NCBI RefSeq assembly: GCF_028281305.1
Contig: NZ_JANQKD010000087.1
Coordinates: forward strand, 58,236-122,235
DNA from: Pelagibius sp.
GTDB lineage: Bacteria; Pseudomonadota; Alphaproteobacteria; Kiloniellales; Kiloniellaceae
Length of the DNA: 64,000 nucleotides
Reading direction: 5' to 3'
The notes under the pieces are model-generated. The model had not been told where the DNA came from. It did no database searches and saw only the letters and a program-made list of their open reading frames with translations. Made by a program: the position numbers and the translations under genes. Of the stretch, positions 33,650-43,703 are shown one piece after another. Numbering within the stretch: position 1 is the first letter of the stretch; every line of letters begins with the position of its first letter.

Positions 33650-33985
33650 GCCACCTTCCAATACCATCCGCCGTCCGCAAGCCTGCTGCCGGACCCGGGC
33701 TTCCCGGACCGGCTGAGGCCCCTTGCGGCGCTGCTGGCGACCCAATCTAGCACGAAGCTTAACCCTTGATAGTAAACGCTTCGTTCATAAACTCTCCGCC
33801 GCGGAAGCCCGGAAACGGGCGCTTTCCGGACCGGTGCCGATTGCTTGCCTCCCGGGCGGAGAGCCCAGATAATGCCGCCTTCCTCAGGCGCGCCGCCGGA
33901 CCCTCTCGGTTTCTGGGCGGTTTCTGAGCGATTTCTGGGCGGGCCCTTGGCGGCCGATTTACGGAAACGGGGGACAGGCGAGAGA
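33650..33985. other. Divergent promoter region between diguanylate cyclase and purE
   Basis: 336 bp without a gene. It includes a CCGGAAA-N7-TTTCCGG dyad (33809-33829) with arms of 7 bp split by 13 bases, and GTTTA direct repeats 15 bp apart near the cyclase promoter. Three 11-bp tandem repeats close to purE are listed separately. Confidence 0.5.
33908..33940 (+). repeat. Three 11-bp tandem repeats upstream of purE
   Basis: GGTTTCTGGGC, GGTTTCTGAGC and GATTTCTGGGC follow one another without gaps, 45 nt before the purE start. The 11-bp period equals one helical turn, so all copies face the same side of DNA. That arrangement is typical of multi-site protein binding. Confidence 0.6.
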
Positions 33986-34498
33986 ATGAACGGGGGCTCG
34001 GGAGCCGGGGGCCCGGCGGAGGTCGGGATCATTATGGGCAGTCAGTCGGACTGGCCGACCATGAAACATGCGGCGGCGGTGCTGGACGACCTCGGCATCG
34101 CCCACGAGTGCCGGATCGTCTCCGCCCACCGCACGCCAAAGCGCCTCTACGACTATGCCGCCAGCGCGCGGGACCGGGGTCTCAAGGTGATCATCGCCGG
34201 CGCCGGCGGAGCCGCCCACCTGCCCGGGATGACGGCAGCCATGACCCCCCTGCCCGTTTTCGGCGTGCCGATCGAAAGCCGGGCCCTCAGCGGCAAGGAC
34301 TCCCTGCTCTCGATCGTGCAGATGCCGGGCGGCGTTCCGGTGGGGACGCTGGCCATCGGACGGGCCGGGGCAACCAACGCGGCGCTCCTCGCCGCCGCCG
34401 TGCTGGCGCTCTCCAACGCCGGTCTTGCCCAGGCACTGGACGACTGGCGGGCCCGGCAGACCGCCTCTGTTGCAGAGGAGCCGGTGGACGAAACGTGA
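33986..34498 (+). CDS. purE: 5-(carboxyamino)imidazole ribonucleotide mutase (class I PurE)
   Basis: Protein of 170 aa converting N5-CAIR to CAIR in purine synthesis. Signature segments are [16 protein letters not shown] (phosphate-binding loop), [17 protein letters not shown] (catalytic His), [14 protein letters not shown] and [12 protein letters not shown]. The bacterial class I form requires PurK, which follows with a 4-nt overlap. The start is ATG 33986 with GGCGAGAG upstream; the longer frame is promoter DNA containing tandem repeats. Confidence 0.95.
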   Translation: MNGGSGAGGPAEVGIIMGSQSDWPTMKHAAAVLDDLGIAHECRIVSAHRTPKRLYDYAASARDRGLKVIIAGAGGAAHLPGMTAAMTPLPVFGVPIESRALSGKDSLLSIVQMPGGVPVGTLAIGRAGATNAALLAAAVLALSNAGLAQALDDWRARQTASVAEEPVDET

Positions 34499-35652
34499 GC
34501 GTGAACGACCCCGACCTGGCGAAACCCGCCGCGCCCGAACAGGCCGCAACGACCCCGCAGCCCGACCTCTCGCAGCCGCTGCCCCCCGGCAGCCGCATCG
34601 GCATACTCGGCAGCGGACAGCTCGGCCGCATGGCCGCCCTGGCTGCGGCGCGCCTGGGTTACCGCTGCCACGCTTTCGGGCCGGAGGCCAACGCACCGGC
34701 AAACCAGGTCTGCGATGCCGCCACGGTGGCGGCCTACGACGACGTCGAGGCGCTGAAGCGCTTTGCCGGCGCCGTCGATGTCGTGACCTTCGAGTTCGAA
34801 AACATCCCGCTTTCCACCGTCGAGGTGCTGGGGGCTCTGGTGCCCTTGCGCCCCGGCGCCAAGGTACTCTCCATCTGTCAGCACCGGCTGCGCGAAAAGG
34901 ACTTCTGCCGCAGCGTATCGGTGCCCACCGCCGACTACCGTCCGGCGCACGACGCGGACGGGCTTGTGGAAGCCGTCGCCGCCATCGGCCGGCCCTGCAT
35001 CCTGAAATCGGCGGAGTTGGGCTACGACGGCAAGGGCCAGGTGCGCATAGACGCCGACAGCGACCTGGCAGCCGCCTGGGCAGCCATGCGCGGCCACGCC
35101 GCGGAGGCCGTCGGGATCGTCGAGGCGGTGGTGGAGTTCCGCATGGAGATCTCCGTCATCGTGGCGCGCAGCGGCGATGGTGCCATGCGCACCTACGTCC
35201 CGGTCGAGAACCGCCACCGCAACCACATCCTCGACGAGACCATCGTGCCGGCCAACCTGAGCCAGGACCTGTCGGACAAGGCCGAGGCCATCGCCCGCCA
35301 CCTGGCCCAGGAAATGGGTCTGGTCGGGCTGCTGGCGGTGGAGATGTTCGTCACCCACGACGGCAAGGTGCTGGTCAACGAGATGGCGCCGCGGCCGCAC
35401 AACTCCGGCCACTGGAGCCTGGATGCCTGCGTCACCTCGCAGTTCGAACAGTTCATCCGGGCCGTTGCCGGGCTGCCCTTGGGCGCCACCGAACGGCTCT
35501 GCGACGCGGTGATGAAGAACCTGCTGGGCGACGACGTCGACGACTGGCAGAAGATCCTGAGCGACCCCGGCAGCAAGCTGCACCTCTACGGCAAGGCCTC
35601 TGCCCGGCCCGGCCGCAAGATGGGCCACGTCACCCGCCTCATACGCCGCTAG
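34495..35652 (+). CDS. purK: 5-(carboxyamino)imidazole ribonucleotide synthase
   Basis: Protein of 385 aa with an ATP-grasp fold; it carboxylates AIR with bicarbonate and ATP to N5-CAIR, the substrate of PurE. It shows [46 protein letters not shown] (ATP-binding Gly-rich loop), [17 protein letters not shown] and [17 protein letters not shown] 34495 overlaps the purE stop by four bases (GTGA), so translation is coupled; a GTG two codons later is possible. The N-terminal 30-residue Pro/Gln-rich extension is unusual. Confidence 0.95.
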   Translation: MSVNDPDLAKPAAPEQAATTPQPDLSQPLPPGSRIGILGSGQLGRMAALAAARLGYRCHAFGPEANAPANQVCDAATVAAYDDVEALKRFAGAVDVVTFEFENIPLSTVEVLGALVPLRPGAKVLSICQHRLREKDFCRSVSVPTADYRPAHDADGLVEAVAAIGRPCILKSAELGYDGKGQVRIDADSDLAAAWAAMRGHAAEAVGIVEAVVEFRMEISVIVARSGDGAMRTYVPVENRHRNHILDETIVPANLSQDLSDKAEAIARHLAQEMGLVGLLAVEMFVTHDGKVLVNEMAPRPHNSGHWSLDACVTSQFEQFIRAVAGLPLGATERLCDAVMKNLLGDDVDDWQKILSDPGSKLHLYGKASARPGRKMGHVTRLIRR

Positions 35653-35688
35653 CCCAGGTCAGCCGGGCGCGGGCCAGTGGGGCGCGGG

Positions 35689-36296
35689 TCAATCCGGTGC
35701 ATCGAAGGCAAGCGCATCCGGTCTGTAATTGAAAGCCTCCAGCCGCGCTTCGGCGCTGCCGTTCAGCGGCCCGAGCCGCAGGACCGTCAGGCTCGCCGGG
35801 CTGACCGGAACGACGCGCCCCGGGCTCAGTCCCAGGAGACCTTCCAGCAGGGCGCGGATGACGCCGCCATGGGCGACCATCAGCGCGCGCTCCAATGCGC
35901 CGCTGCGCAGCCCGGCGACCACACCATTGGTGCGCTGCTTGAAGGTCTGCCAGCTTTCGCCGCCGGGCGGCGTGTAGATGCCGCTGCGCCAGCCCTGGAA
36001 GGCCTGAGCGTTCTCGGTCATCAGGTCGTCGATGTTCTGCCCGGTCCAGCGGCCGACATTGATTTCCCGCAGCGCCGGGACCGGCTCATGCTCGGCGTAG
36101 CCCAACAGCTCGGCCGTCTCCCGGGTGCGGGCAAGGTCGGAGACCAGCACTCTTTCCGGCTGGAAGCGCTGGACCGTGGCGGAAAGCGCGCGCGCCTGAT
36201 CGCGCCCGCGCTCTGACAGACCGACATCGGCCTGGCCCTGCAGCAGGCGCTGTGCGTTCCATTCCGATTCACCGTGGCGTACGAGAAAAAGGCGCA

Positions 36297-36297
<1 letters not shown>
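35689..36297 (-). CDS. Histidine phosphatase family protein
   Basis: Protein of 202 aa of the phosphoglycerate mutase/phosphatase branch. The catalytic RHG is in LFLVRHGESEWNAQRLLQG; later parts are SDLARTRETAELL, REINVGRWTGQ (acid residue) and the second His in LMVAHGGVIRALL. The N-terminal RHGE with the EINVGxW segment suggests a phosphatase rather than a mutase. It is last in the RpiR-ABC operon; its ATG overlaps the ATPase stop by one base (TGATG), so it belongs functionally to that transporter system. Possibly it dephosphorylates the imported compound. Confidence 0.88.
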
Positions 36298-37412
<1,115 letters not shown>

Positions 37413-37430
37413 GGTCTTCAGATCGCTTCT

Positions 37431-39176
37431 TCAGTTCTTCAGCCAGGGTTGCGACTTTGCCTGCAACTTGTTGGCCAGCAGGGAGACTGCAACCGAGATC
37501 CCCAGGATGACCACCGCGACAGCGTTGGCGAACTGGGCAAAGCCCTCGGAGGCGTAGCGGTAGGCCACCACGCTGAGGACCGGCATGGTCGGTGTAAACA
37601 ACAGCACGACCAGCGAAAGGTCGCGCACGATCTTCACGAAGACCAAGAGCGCGCCGGCGCTCAGCCCGCGGATCGACAGCGGAATGGTGATGGCGGAAAG
37701 ACGCCTCAGGAAGCCCGCGCCGGTAAGGCGTGCACTCTCTTCAAGGTCGCCGCTGACCTGCTGGATCACCGCCCGGCCGGTCTGCACCGCAAAGGGCAGC
37801 AGAAAGGCCGTCGCCGCCAGGACCAGCAGGGCAAAAGTACCATAGAGCGCGGGAAACGGACCGATCGGCGCGCCGTAGAGGGCGATATAGGCGGCGCCGA
37901 AGGCGATGCCGGGAATGAACAGCGGCAGGAAGCAGAGCTGGCTGACGGTGGTGGGAACCACGCCGCGCTTGGCGCGCACCAGACTGTAGGACACCAGCAG
38001 GCCCAGAACCGTCCCCACGGCGGCCACGGTGAAGCCGAGACCGAGGGTAATGGTCAGGGCCGAGAGGATGTCGGGATTGTAGGCGATGCCCGCCAGGCCC
38101 TGCGCGATGGAGGGCGTCGACTGGCCGATCCAGTAGTGCAGCGTCCAGTTCGAAAACAGCGCCGAGGAGGAGGGTGCGAAGCTGGAAGCGATGAGCACGA
38201 AGATCGGCACGATGGTGGCAAAGACGGAGATGCCGATCGCCGCGGCGCAGAGCGGCCAGCGCAGTCCGCCGAGATCGAAGCGCTTGGCGCGTCCGCCCTT
38301 GCCGGTGATGGTCGCATAGGAGCGCCGGCCGGTGATCAGCCGGTTGCCGAGCCAGAGAAAGAAGGCCGAGATCAGCACCAGAAGGATGGCGATCACATAG
38401 CCGCGCGCGGTCTGGCCGACCTCCATCATGCCGAAGATGCGGGTCGAGAGCGTCTGCATGCGCACCGGCAGGCCGAGCAGCGCCGGGACCGCAAAATTGG
38501 AAACCCCGCCGGCAAAGGCGAGCGAACCGCCGGCGATCACCGCCGGCAGGGTGACGGGCAGGATGATGCCGAAGAAGACCTTGCGCCGCTTGGCGCCGGC
38601 CATCTGCGCCGCCTCGACAAGGTCCGAGTTGACCGTCGCCAGCGCCGCCGCGATCACGGTGAAGGTCAGCGAATAGTAGTGCGTGATCAGCACAATGAGC
38701 GAAGGGACCATGCCCCAGGCAAGCCAGTCGGGAATGTCGAGGCCGAGGCCCTGGAGAAAGCCGATCTGCCCGCCCAGGCGCTCGTTGCGAAACAGCACGC
38801 TCCAGGCCATGGCGGCGGCGAAGCTGGGGATCATGAACGGCAGGGTCGAGAGGACGGCGATGCTGCGCCGGAAGGGCACGTCGGTCATCACCACCAGCCA
38901 GGCCAGGAAGCCGCCGATGAGCACGCAGCCGCCGGCCACCGCGGCGCCGATGATCATGGTGTTGGTCAGCGGCTTGTAGAACAGGTTCGGCGAGAGGCGG
39001 CTGGAGAGAACGTCACGCCAGGCCCCAAGGGTCTCCGGCGCCAGGGTGACGAGCGTGATCTTCAGCAGCGGAGCGGCGATCAGAATCGCCACCACCGCCA
39101 GCACAAAAAGCGAAAGGGTGCGGCCCGGGGCGGCGAAAAACCGCCGCCCCGAGGCACCGAGGGCAAGCTCTGCCAC
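37431..39176 (-). CDS. ABC transporter permease, fused two-half (FbpB type)
   Basis: About 581 aa with two homologous six-helix halves. Each carries an EAA-type loop: EAAQMAGAKRRKVFFGIILP in the first half and ESARLTGAGFLRRLSAITIP in the second. This is the layout of iron/thiamine/2-aminoethylphosphonate-type permeases. The GTG at 39176 was chosen because it is the first start after the binding-protein stop (14 nt); the ribosome site is weak. It works with the ATPase 18 nt downstream and the binding protein upstream. Ligand not deducible. Confidence 0.9.
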   Translation of the reverse strand: MAELALGASGRRFFAAPGRTLSLFVLAVVAILIAAPLLKITLVTLAPETLGAWRDVLSSRLSPNLFYKPLTNTMIIGAAVAGGCVLIGGFLAWLVVMTDVPFRRSIAVLSTLPFMIPSFAAAMAWSVLFRNERLGGQIGFLQGLGLDIPDWLAWGMVPSLIVLITHYYSLTFTVIAAALATVNSDLVEAAQMAGAKRRKVFFGIILPVTLPAVIAGGSLAFAGGVSNFAVPALLGLPVRMQTLSTRIFGMMEVGQTARGYVIAILLVLISAFFLWLGNRLITGRRSYATITGKGGRAKRFDLGGLRWPLCAAAIGISVFATIVPIFVLIASSFAPSSSALFSNWTLHYWIGQSTPSIAQGLAGIAYNPDILSALTITLGLGFTVAAVGTVLGLLVSYSLVRAKRGVVPTTVSQLCFLPLFIPGIAFGAAYIALYGAPIGPFPALYGTFALLVLAATAFLLPFAVQTGRAVIQQVSGDLEESARLTGAGFLRRLSAITIPLSIRGLSAGALLVFVKIVRDLSLVVLLFTPTMPVLSVVAYRYASEGFAQFANAVAVVILGISVAVSLLANKLQAKSQPWLKN

Positions 39177-39190
39177 GGAGGTCTTGCCGG

Positions 39191-40327
39191 CTACTGCAGC
39201 GTCAGAACCAGATCGGCGACCTCTGCGCGGATCGTCGCGGTCTTTTCCGGGTTCACGCGCCACGCGGCAAACTCCGACAGCGGAACGGCATCGGGATGCG
39301 GCACGATATCGGTCCGCGTGGCGTAGTCGCCCGGCACGTAGAACGGCTTGAAGCCGGCACCGCCCGTTTCCGATTCATCGCCCATGAGGAAGTCGATGAC
39401 AAGGCGGGCGGCAGCCGGGTTCTTGGCGCCCTCGGCGATGCCCAGAACCGCCGGAAAGACGATGCCCGGCGACGGCTCGACGGAATTGGCGAGCTGCAGG
39501 GCCCAGCCCTCCTCCGCGTTGTCGCGGCGGTCCGAATAGCTGGTGAATCCTATCGGCGGATTGCTCTGCCCCAGCTTGCCCACCGCGGCATTCACATCGT
39601 CGGTGGAGCCCACCAGGATGACGTCGTTGGCGAAGAGATCGGCGATGAACTGCTCGCCGGCGTTGTTGACGCCGGAGGCCAGCGCGATCGTCTTGCCGAA
39701 CTGTGCCTCATAGGCGGCAGCCATGGCGTCGGACTGCAGGACGATCTCGGTCATCAGGTCCAGATAGTCGCCGCGCTGCAGCGGGTCGACCATCACCACG
39801 CGGCCCTTCCAGGGTGCGGTGGTCAGCTCCCAAAGGTTGCTTACCGGCGGGCCGTCCGGATGGCTCTGCTCATTGTACATCAGCACCTTGGTGGAGAGGC
39901 GCTGGGCCAGGAGCGGATTCTTGAACTCGGCCGGCACGCGGTCGGCCACCCGCGGCGGCACGTAAGGACCGATGATTCCGGCGCCCAGCAGCTTGTCAAA
40001 AACCACCGGCGCATCGGAAATGTAGACGACATCGGCATTGGCAACGCCGGCCTGATGCTCCGCCTGCAGGCGCGTGATCTGCTCGGTGGAAGAAATGTCG
40101 TAACCGACAAGGTCGATCTCCGGATAGGCCTCCTCAAAAGCCGCTTCGACCTTCTTGATCCGGCTGGTGAAGGAATAGACCACCACCTGGCCCTCGGCCT
40201 TGGCGGCGTCGAGGAGTTCCTCCGGCGACTTTTTGTCCATATCGGCGGCCAGCGCCGACAGAGTCAGCGCGGGCAAGGCCAGCGCGCCCAAGGCAACAAC
40301 TGCTACTGACTGCAAAAGACTCTTCAT
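39191..40327 (-). CDS. ABC transporter substrate-binding protein (family 1, FbpA-like fold)
   Basis: Periplasmic protein of 378 aa with a signal peptide (about 1-28: VAVVALGALALPALTLSALA). The mature part begins with SPEELLDAAKAEGQVVVYSF, the layout of FbpA/PhnS/AfuA-type proteins. The adjacent C-terminal tyrosine pair that binds ferric iron in FbpA is not visible, so iron is unlikely. The operon partners (an RpiR sugar-phosphate-type regulator and a phosphatase) suggest a phosphorylated organic ligand; this is inference. Confidence 0.87.
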   Translation of the reverse strand: MKSLLQSVAVVALGALALPALTLSALAADMDKKSPEELLDAAKAEGQVVVYSFTSRIKKVEAAFEEAYPEIDLVGYDISSTEQITRLQAEHQAGVANADVVYISDAPVVFDKLLGAGIIGPYVPPRVADRVPAEFKNPLLAQRLSTKVLMYNEQSHPDGPPVSNLWELTTAPWKGRVVMVDPLQRGDYLDLMTEIVLQSDAMAAAYEAQFGKTIALASGVNNAGEQFIADLFANDVILVGSTDDVNAAVGKLGQSNPPIGFTSYSDRRDNAEEGWALQLANSVEPSPGIVFPAVLGIAEGAKNPAAARLVIDFLMGDESETGGAGFKPFYVPGDYATRTDIVPHPDAVPLSEFAAWRVNPEKTATIRAEVADLVLTLQ

Positions 40328-40372
40328 GGTCTCGTCTCCCCGTTTGGCGAGGCCGGGCCCGATGACCCGCCC

Positions 40373-41212
40373 TCAAGGCTCAAAGCGTTTGATCAGGTCT
40401 CCCAAGGTTTCCAGGACGCGCAGCGAGCGCTCCTCGTTGCGCCGCGCAAGCTGCAACACCAGGGCGTTGCAGATGGTCATCGGCACGATCAGAGTCTGGA
40501 AACCTTCGCGGCGCCCGCTGCGCGGGGCCGACACAAGGTGGTCTGCCGGCGGGTTCAGGGTCGGGCCGATGGTGCCGGAGACGGCGATCGTGGCCGCGCC
40601 GAGGGCCTTGGCCCGTTCTATGACCGCGGCGTAGTGGCGCGGCTGGCGCCGGAACGCGAAAGCGATCACCGCGTCTTCGGCCGTCATCTCCACGAGCTGT
40701 TCGGCAAGGTCGCGGCCGTCACCGCGCAGGCGCACGACGCTGATGCCGAAGCGGCGGAAGCGCCGCTCCATCATCACCGCCAGGGTTTCGGCATTGCCGC
40801 GCGCGAAGAGAAAGACCTTGCGGGCCCTGTGCAGCACATCGGCGATCTCCGCGATGCGCTCGACCGAGAGATACTTCGGCAGATCCTCGAGCGCCTCGAC
40901 CTCCTGCGCCACCAGGCCGGCGATCAGGTCAGAGCCGCGCGTTTCCTCCAGCGTCGTGCGGACGCGCAGCGCCGGATCGCTGCGGACGATGAACTCGTCA
41001 CGCAGCGCATCGCGAAAACCGGCGTAGCTCTGGAACCCCAGCTTACGGGCGAGGCGCGAGGCGGTGGCCTCGTGCACGCCGATGGACTGGGCGAGTTCGG
41101 AGGCCGTGCCCAGGGCCGCCGCGCGCGGCTTGGCCACGATCTCCTGCACCATCTTGCGCTCAGCCGGCGTCAGCCGCTCAGCCGCATCCTTGATCCGCAG
41201 CACGATGGACAT
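40373..41212 (-). CDS. MurR/RpiR family transcriptional regulator
   Basis: Protein of 279 aa with an N-terminal HTH_6 domain (RLTPAERKMVQEIVAKPRAA; SIGVHEATASRLARKLGFQS) and a C-terminal SIS domain (VFLFARGNAETLAVMMERR) for sugar-phosphate-like effectors. It heads the operon RpiR-binding protein-permease-ATPase-phosphatase, 45 nt before the binding-protein gene, and probably regulates it in response to the transported compound. The start site fits the family N terminus. Confidence 0.9.
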   Translation of the reverse strand: MSIVLRIKDAAERLTPAERKMVQEIVAKPRAAALGTASELAQSIGVHEATASRLARKLGFQSYAGFRDALRDEFIVRSDPALRVRTTLEETRGSDLIAGLVAQEVEALEDLPKYLSVERIAEIADVLHRARKVFLFARGNAETLAVMMERRFRRFGISVVRLRGDGRDLAEQLVEMTAEDAVIAFAFRRQPRHYAAVIERAKALGAATIAVSGTIGPTLNPPADHLVSAPRSGRREGFQTLIVPMTICNALVLQLARRNEERSLRVLETLGDLIKRFEP

Positions 41213-41523
41213 GCCCGGCTTTCCTCCCGACCCCGTTTCACCGGAGGTTGACTGTAAGCCAAATCATTTACCCGACATTTAGCTTATGCAGGTAATATTG
41301 CAGAATTAAGTCAGTTTTGCAAAGTTTCTTGCAAATCGTGCGCGGACTGCGCCCTGACCGGCATGCCACAGCCCTCCGCAAGCACGCCACGGCAGCGCCA
41401 AGCGGACAAGCTTCGCAGGAAGAGTACGTTTGATTTCAGAAAGTTAGATCGTCATCCCTTGCCGGGACGGCCGCCCGCCCCCCGTAGAACGGGGGCGGCA
41501 GCGCACGCCGGGACGAAACCGCG
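41213..41523. other. Promoter region of the RpiR-ABC-phosphatase operon
   Basis: 311 bp, markedly AT-rich in the half nearest the operon (41250-41340). It contains the promoter and ScfR-type site listed separately and no open frame of interest. The part next to the COQ9 stop is GC-rich; I see no clear terminator in it. Confidence 0.5.
41294..41335 (-). promoter_or_regulatory. Sigma-70-like promoter overlapped by an ScfR-type operator
   Basis: On the minus strand TTGCAA (41322-41317) and AATATT (41299-41294) are 17 bp apart, a plausible -35/-10 pair about 80 nt before the RpiR start. Over the -35 lies TTTGCAAA-GTTT-CTTGCAAA (41316-41335, plus strand). This matches, with one mismatch, the TTTGCAAA-N4-TTTGCAAA motif reported for ScfR-family regulators such as PccR. 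An ScfR-like gene is present at 1842-3248. Confidence 0.6.
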
Positions 41524-42222
41524 TCAGGCCCGCGCGCCCCGCCGCGGACCGCGGCGCCGACGGGAAAACGGCATGCGCGGGCTGCCGAGCCCCGGCCCGG
41601 CCGTCAGGCTGGCCATCACGCGGTCCGGGAAGCTCATCGCCGCCCCGACGCCCTTGCCCAGGCGGCCCGCCACCTTGAGCACCTCGGAGATACGCCGATC
41701 GAGGAAACCCCAGGTCCCGGCATAGTCTTCCGACTTGTCATTGAGCCAATAGAGCAGCGTGGAGGAGTAGACCCCCGCCAGCAGGGCACGCTTGGTATAG
41801 AAGTTGTAATCGGTCGCCGTATCGCCGGCGGCATACCAGATGGCATCGACGGTCCGGTAAAGGCAGCGCAGGCCGAGGGCAGCATTCTGGGGCAGGGCGA
41901 GAAAGGCCAGGGCGCGCCGCGCCGCCTCGCGATGGGCAGCGATCGCCTCCAGCCGCAGGCGCACCCCCGCCGCAACCTTCTCGCGCACCTTCATCGACGC
42001 CAGATCGAGCCGCTCCAGCTCGGCCAGCATGCGTCGGTCCGCTTCGTCGCTGAAGGTCCGCACCAGTTCCGCCGGGCCACCCGGAAACAGGCGCCGGGCC
42101 TCCGCCGCCCCGATCCCGCAGTCCCGCGCCGCCGAATCCAGGGCAACCCAGGTCCAGCCGTCGAAGGGCACGTGCCGCAGGGCAGCGTCCAGCAGAGCGT
42201 GCCTTTGCTTCTCGTCAGTCAT
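41524..42222 (-). CDS. COQ9 family protein
   Basis: Protein of 232 aa resembling alphaproteobacterial/mitochondrial COQ9, a TetR-fold lipid-binding protein that helps ubiquinone hydroxylation. It shows DGWTWVALDSAARDCGIG (TetR-like helix), LALPQNAALGLRCLYRTVDAIWYAAGD and TDYNFYTKRALLAGVYSSTLLYWL, the most conserved family segment. An Arg-rich tail (FSRRRRGPRRGARA) is unusual. It follows def on the same strand; four 13-bp repeats, each containing ATGAC, span the def stop and this start. The true start is the last ATG (42222). Confidence 0.9.
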   Translation of the reverse strand: MTDEKQRHALLDAALRHVPFDGWTWVALDSAARDCGIGAAEARRLFPGGPAELVRTFSDEADRRMLAELERLDLASMKVREKVAAGVRLRLEAIAAHREAARRALAFLALPQNAALGLRCLYRTVDAIWYAAGDTATDYNFYTKRALLAGVYSSTLLYWLNDKSEDYAGTWGFLDRRISEVLKVAGRLGKGVGAAMSFPDRVMASLTAGPGLGSPRMPFSRRRRGPRRGARA

Positions 42223-42270
42223 GGGCTTCCGTCATGGGCTTCAGTCATGGGCTTCAGTCATGGGGCTTCC
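42218..42270 (-). repeat. Four tandem 13-14-bp repeats spanning the def stop and coq9 start
   Basis: GTCATGGGCTTC[C/A] occurs at 42218, 42231, 42244 and, with one extra G, 42257. On the minus strand each copy contains CCCATGAC. The first copy in the transcript overlaps the def stop codon, the last is the coq9 start. The three upstream ATGs open frames of only 6-9 codons that stop within the array. Confidence 0.85.
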
Positions 42271-42935
42271 AGGACCTCGCTGTTGCTCGGGGTTTCCTGC
42301 TGGGTTTCCTTCTGGGTTTCCTGCGCGGCCTCCGGCCGAACCTCCACAGCGTGGCGAAGCGCTTCTTCCGCAAAGGACAGCAGCGACAAGTCTGTCATGC
42401 GCTGCGGATAGAGAACACCGTCCAAATGGTCGCATTCGTGCAGCACCACCCGGGCGTGGAAACCGGCGGCCTCCCGTTCCAGGCGCTCGCCCTCCAGAGT
42501 CAGGCCGCGATAGCGTATCCGCCGGGGACGCGGCACCTGACCCACCAGGCCGGGCACCGAGAGGCAGGCCTCCGGACCCAGCGAGAGCGCCGGATCGAGG
42601 ACCTTGATTTCCGGATTGATCAGGATCGTTAGCGGTACCGCCCGCCCGGCCCCGCCGCCGTTGCGGGCGGCCTCGGAGACCGAATCACCGGCACCTTCTT
42701 CATCGAAGCCAGCCGCATCCTCCGCCTCCGCACGGCCGGTGGCGACGAAGAACACCACCACCCGGAGGGATACGTGCACCTGCGGCGCGGCAAGGCCGGT
42801 GCCGCCGGCGTCCTCCATGGTTTCCAGCATGTCGCGCACCAGGCGGTGGATCTCCGGCGCCCTAGGGTCGGCGACCGGCTCCGCCGTGCGGCGCAGGATC
42901 GGGTGGCCCATACGGGCGATCTTGAGGATGGCCAT
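42258..42935 (-). CDS. def: Peptide deformylase
   Basis: Protein of 225 aa; removes the N-formyl group from new proteins. The three PDF motifs are present: GTGLAAPQV (motif 1), EACLSVPG (motif 2, usually EGCLS) with the metal Cys125, and HECDHLDG (motif 3; residues 166-170). Two features are unusual: an acidic/Gly-rich insertion at about 64-98 (GRAEAEDAAGFDEEGAGD), and a C-terminal tail with QET repeats (AAQETQKETQQETP). The Gly-to-Ala change in motif 2 and the insertion mark a divergent, possibly secondary deformylase. Start ATG 42935 by family alignment. Confidence 0.88.
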   Translation of the reverse strand: MAILKIARMGHPILRRTAEPVADPRAPEIHRLVRDMLETMEDAGGTGLAAPQVHVSLRVVVFFVATGRAEAEDAAGFDEEGAGDSVSEAARNGGGAGRAVPLTILINPEIKVLDPALSLGPEACLSVPGLVGQVPRPRRIRYRGLTLEGERLEREAAGFHARVVLHECDHLDGVLYPQRMTDLSLLSFAEEALRHAVEVRPEAAQETQKETQQETPSNSEVLEAP

Positions 42936-43239
42936 AGCGACAATATGGCGGCGCGGCGGGGTGGGGTAAAGGCGGGCGGAGCGCTTCAAGGCCCCAAACC
43001 GCGGAGGCCGTCAGCCGGGGCAGAAACACCGCAAAAGGCCCCGAAAATCCGCCGAAAACAGCGCGGATTCCTGCGAAAAAGCCCTTCCTTTTCCGACCGC
43101 CCTATGATACCTAACCGCCAATCCTCGCTGCAGTGGTGCCGCGAGAACGGTTTTTTTGCCTCATCATCAAGGAATTTCGGCCCAAAGGTTCGCCGGGGTG
43201 CGGGCATTTCGCGGCCTCAGAAAGGAGCACTGAGCGTCT
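42936..43239. other. Upstream region of rpsU and def
   Basis: 304 bp between divergent genes. A -10-like TATGAT is at 43103-43108 on the plus strand, and a T-run (CGGTTTTTTTG) near 43150. No other structure is convincing and no protein gene is supported. Confidence 0.4.
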
Positions 43240-43443
43240 GTGCAAGTTCAGGTTCGAGACAACAACGTCGATCAAGCCCTGCGCGCGCTGAAGAAGAAGC
43301 TGCAGCGCGAGGGTGTCTTCCGGGAGATGAAACTCCGCCGCAACTTCGAAAAGCCGTCGGCCCGCAAGAAGCGTGAACGTGCCGAGGCTGTGCGCCGCTA
43401 CCGCAAGCTGCTGCGCAAGCGCATGGAGCGCGAGGGCTTCTAG
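43240..43443 (+). CDS. rpsU: 30S ribosomal protein bS21
   Basis: A 67-aa basic protein that opens [20 protein letters not shown] and continues [20 protein letters not shown], the bS21 signature, with an Arg/Lys-rich C terminus. It joins the small subunit near the anti-Shine-Dalgarno region. The start codon is GTG with AAGGAG upstream at a longish 11-nt spacing. A strong terminator lies 150 nt downstream, so it is monocistronic. Confidence 0.97.
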   Translation: MQVQVRDNNVDQALRALKKKLQREGVFREMKLRRNFEKPSARKKRERAEAVRRYRKLLRKRMEREGF

Positions 43444-43595
43444 GGGCCGCCGTCCTTCGGAGGTCCTTGCCACATCATCGGCAAGACACAGTAAAGGCCA
43501 TGTTGGGCCCGGCCTGCAGCCGTTCGCGCTGAGGGGGCAGATCACCTGACATATAGTCCCTGACGGGCCTCCACCGACCGAGGCCATCACGAAGA

Positions 43596-43617
43596 GCGGG
43601 CGTTCTGCCCGCTTTTT
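43596..43617 (+). terminator. Intrinsic terminator downstream of rpsU
   Basis: GCGGGC-GTTCT-GCCCGC followed by TTTTT. A compact 6-bp GC stem, 152 nt after the rpsU stop. Confidence 0.85.
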
Positions 43618-43703
43618 CGTTTTCAGTTGTGGAATTCCCCCAGCCCCTGCCGCTTGAGCAGCGCACGCCCGAACCGGCCGCCCGGCGATCTTTTCGCCCG
43701 CAT

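Noticed and set aside
42218..42270. CRISPR-like short repeats
   Set aside because: The repeats are directly tandem with no spacers and overlap coding ends; no cas genes in the window.
42986..43207. 73-codon minus-strand frame upstream of def
   Set aside because: No ribosome site, unusual composition, and it overlaps the rpsU promoter region.
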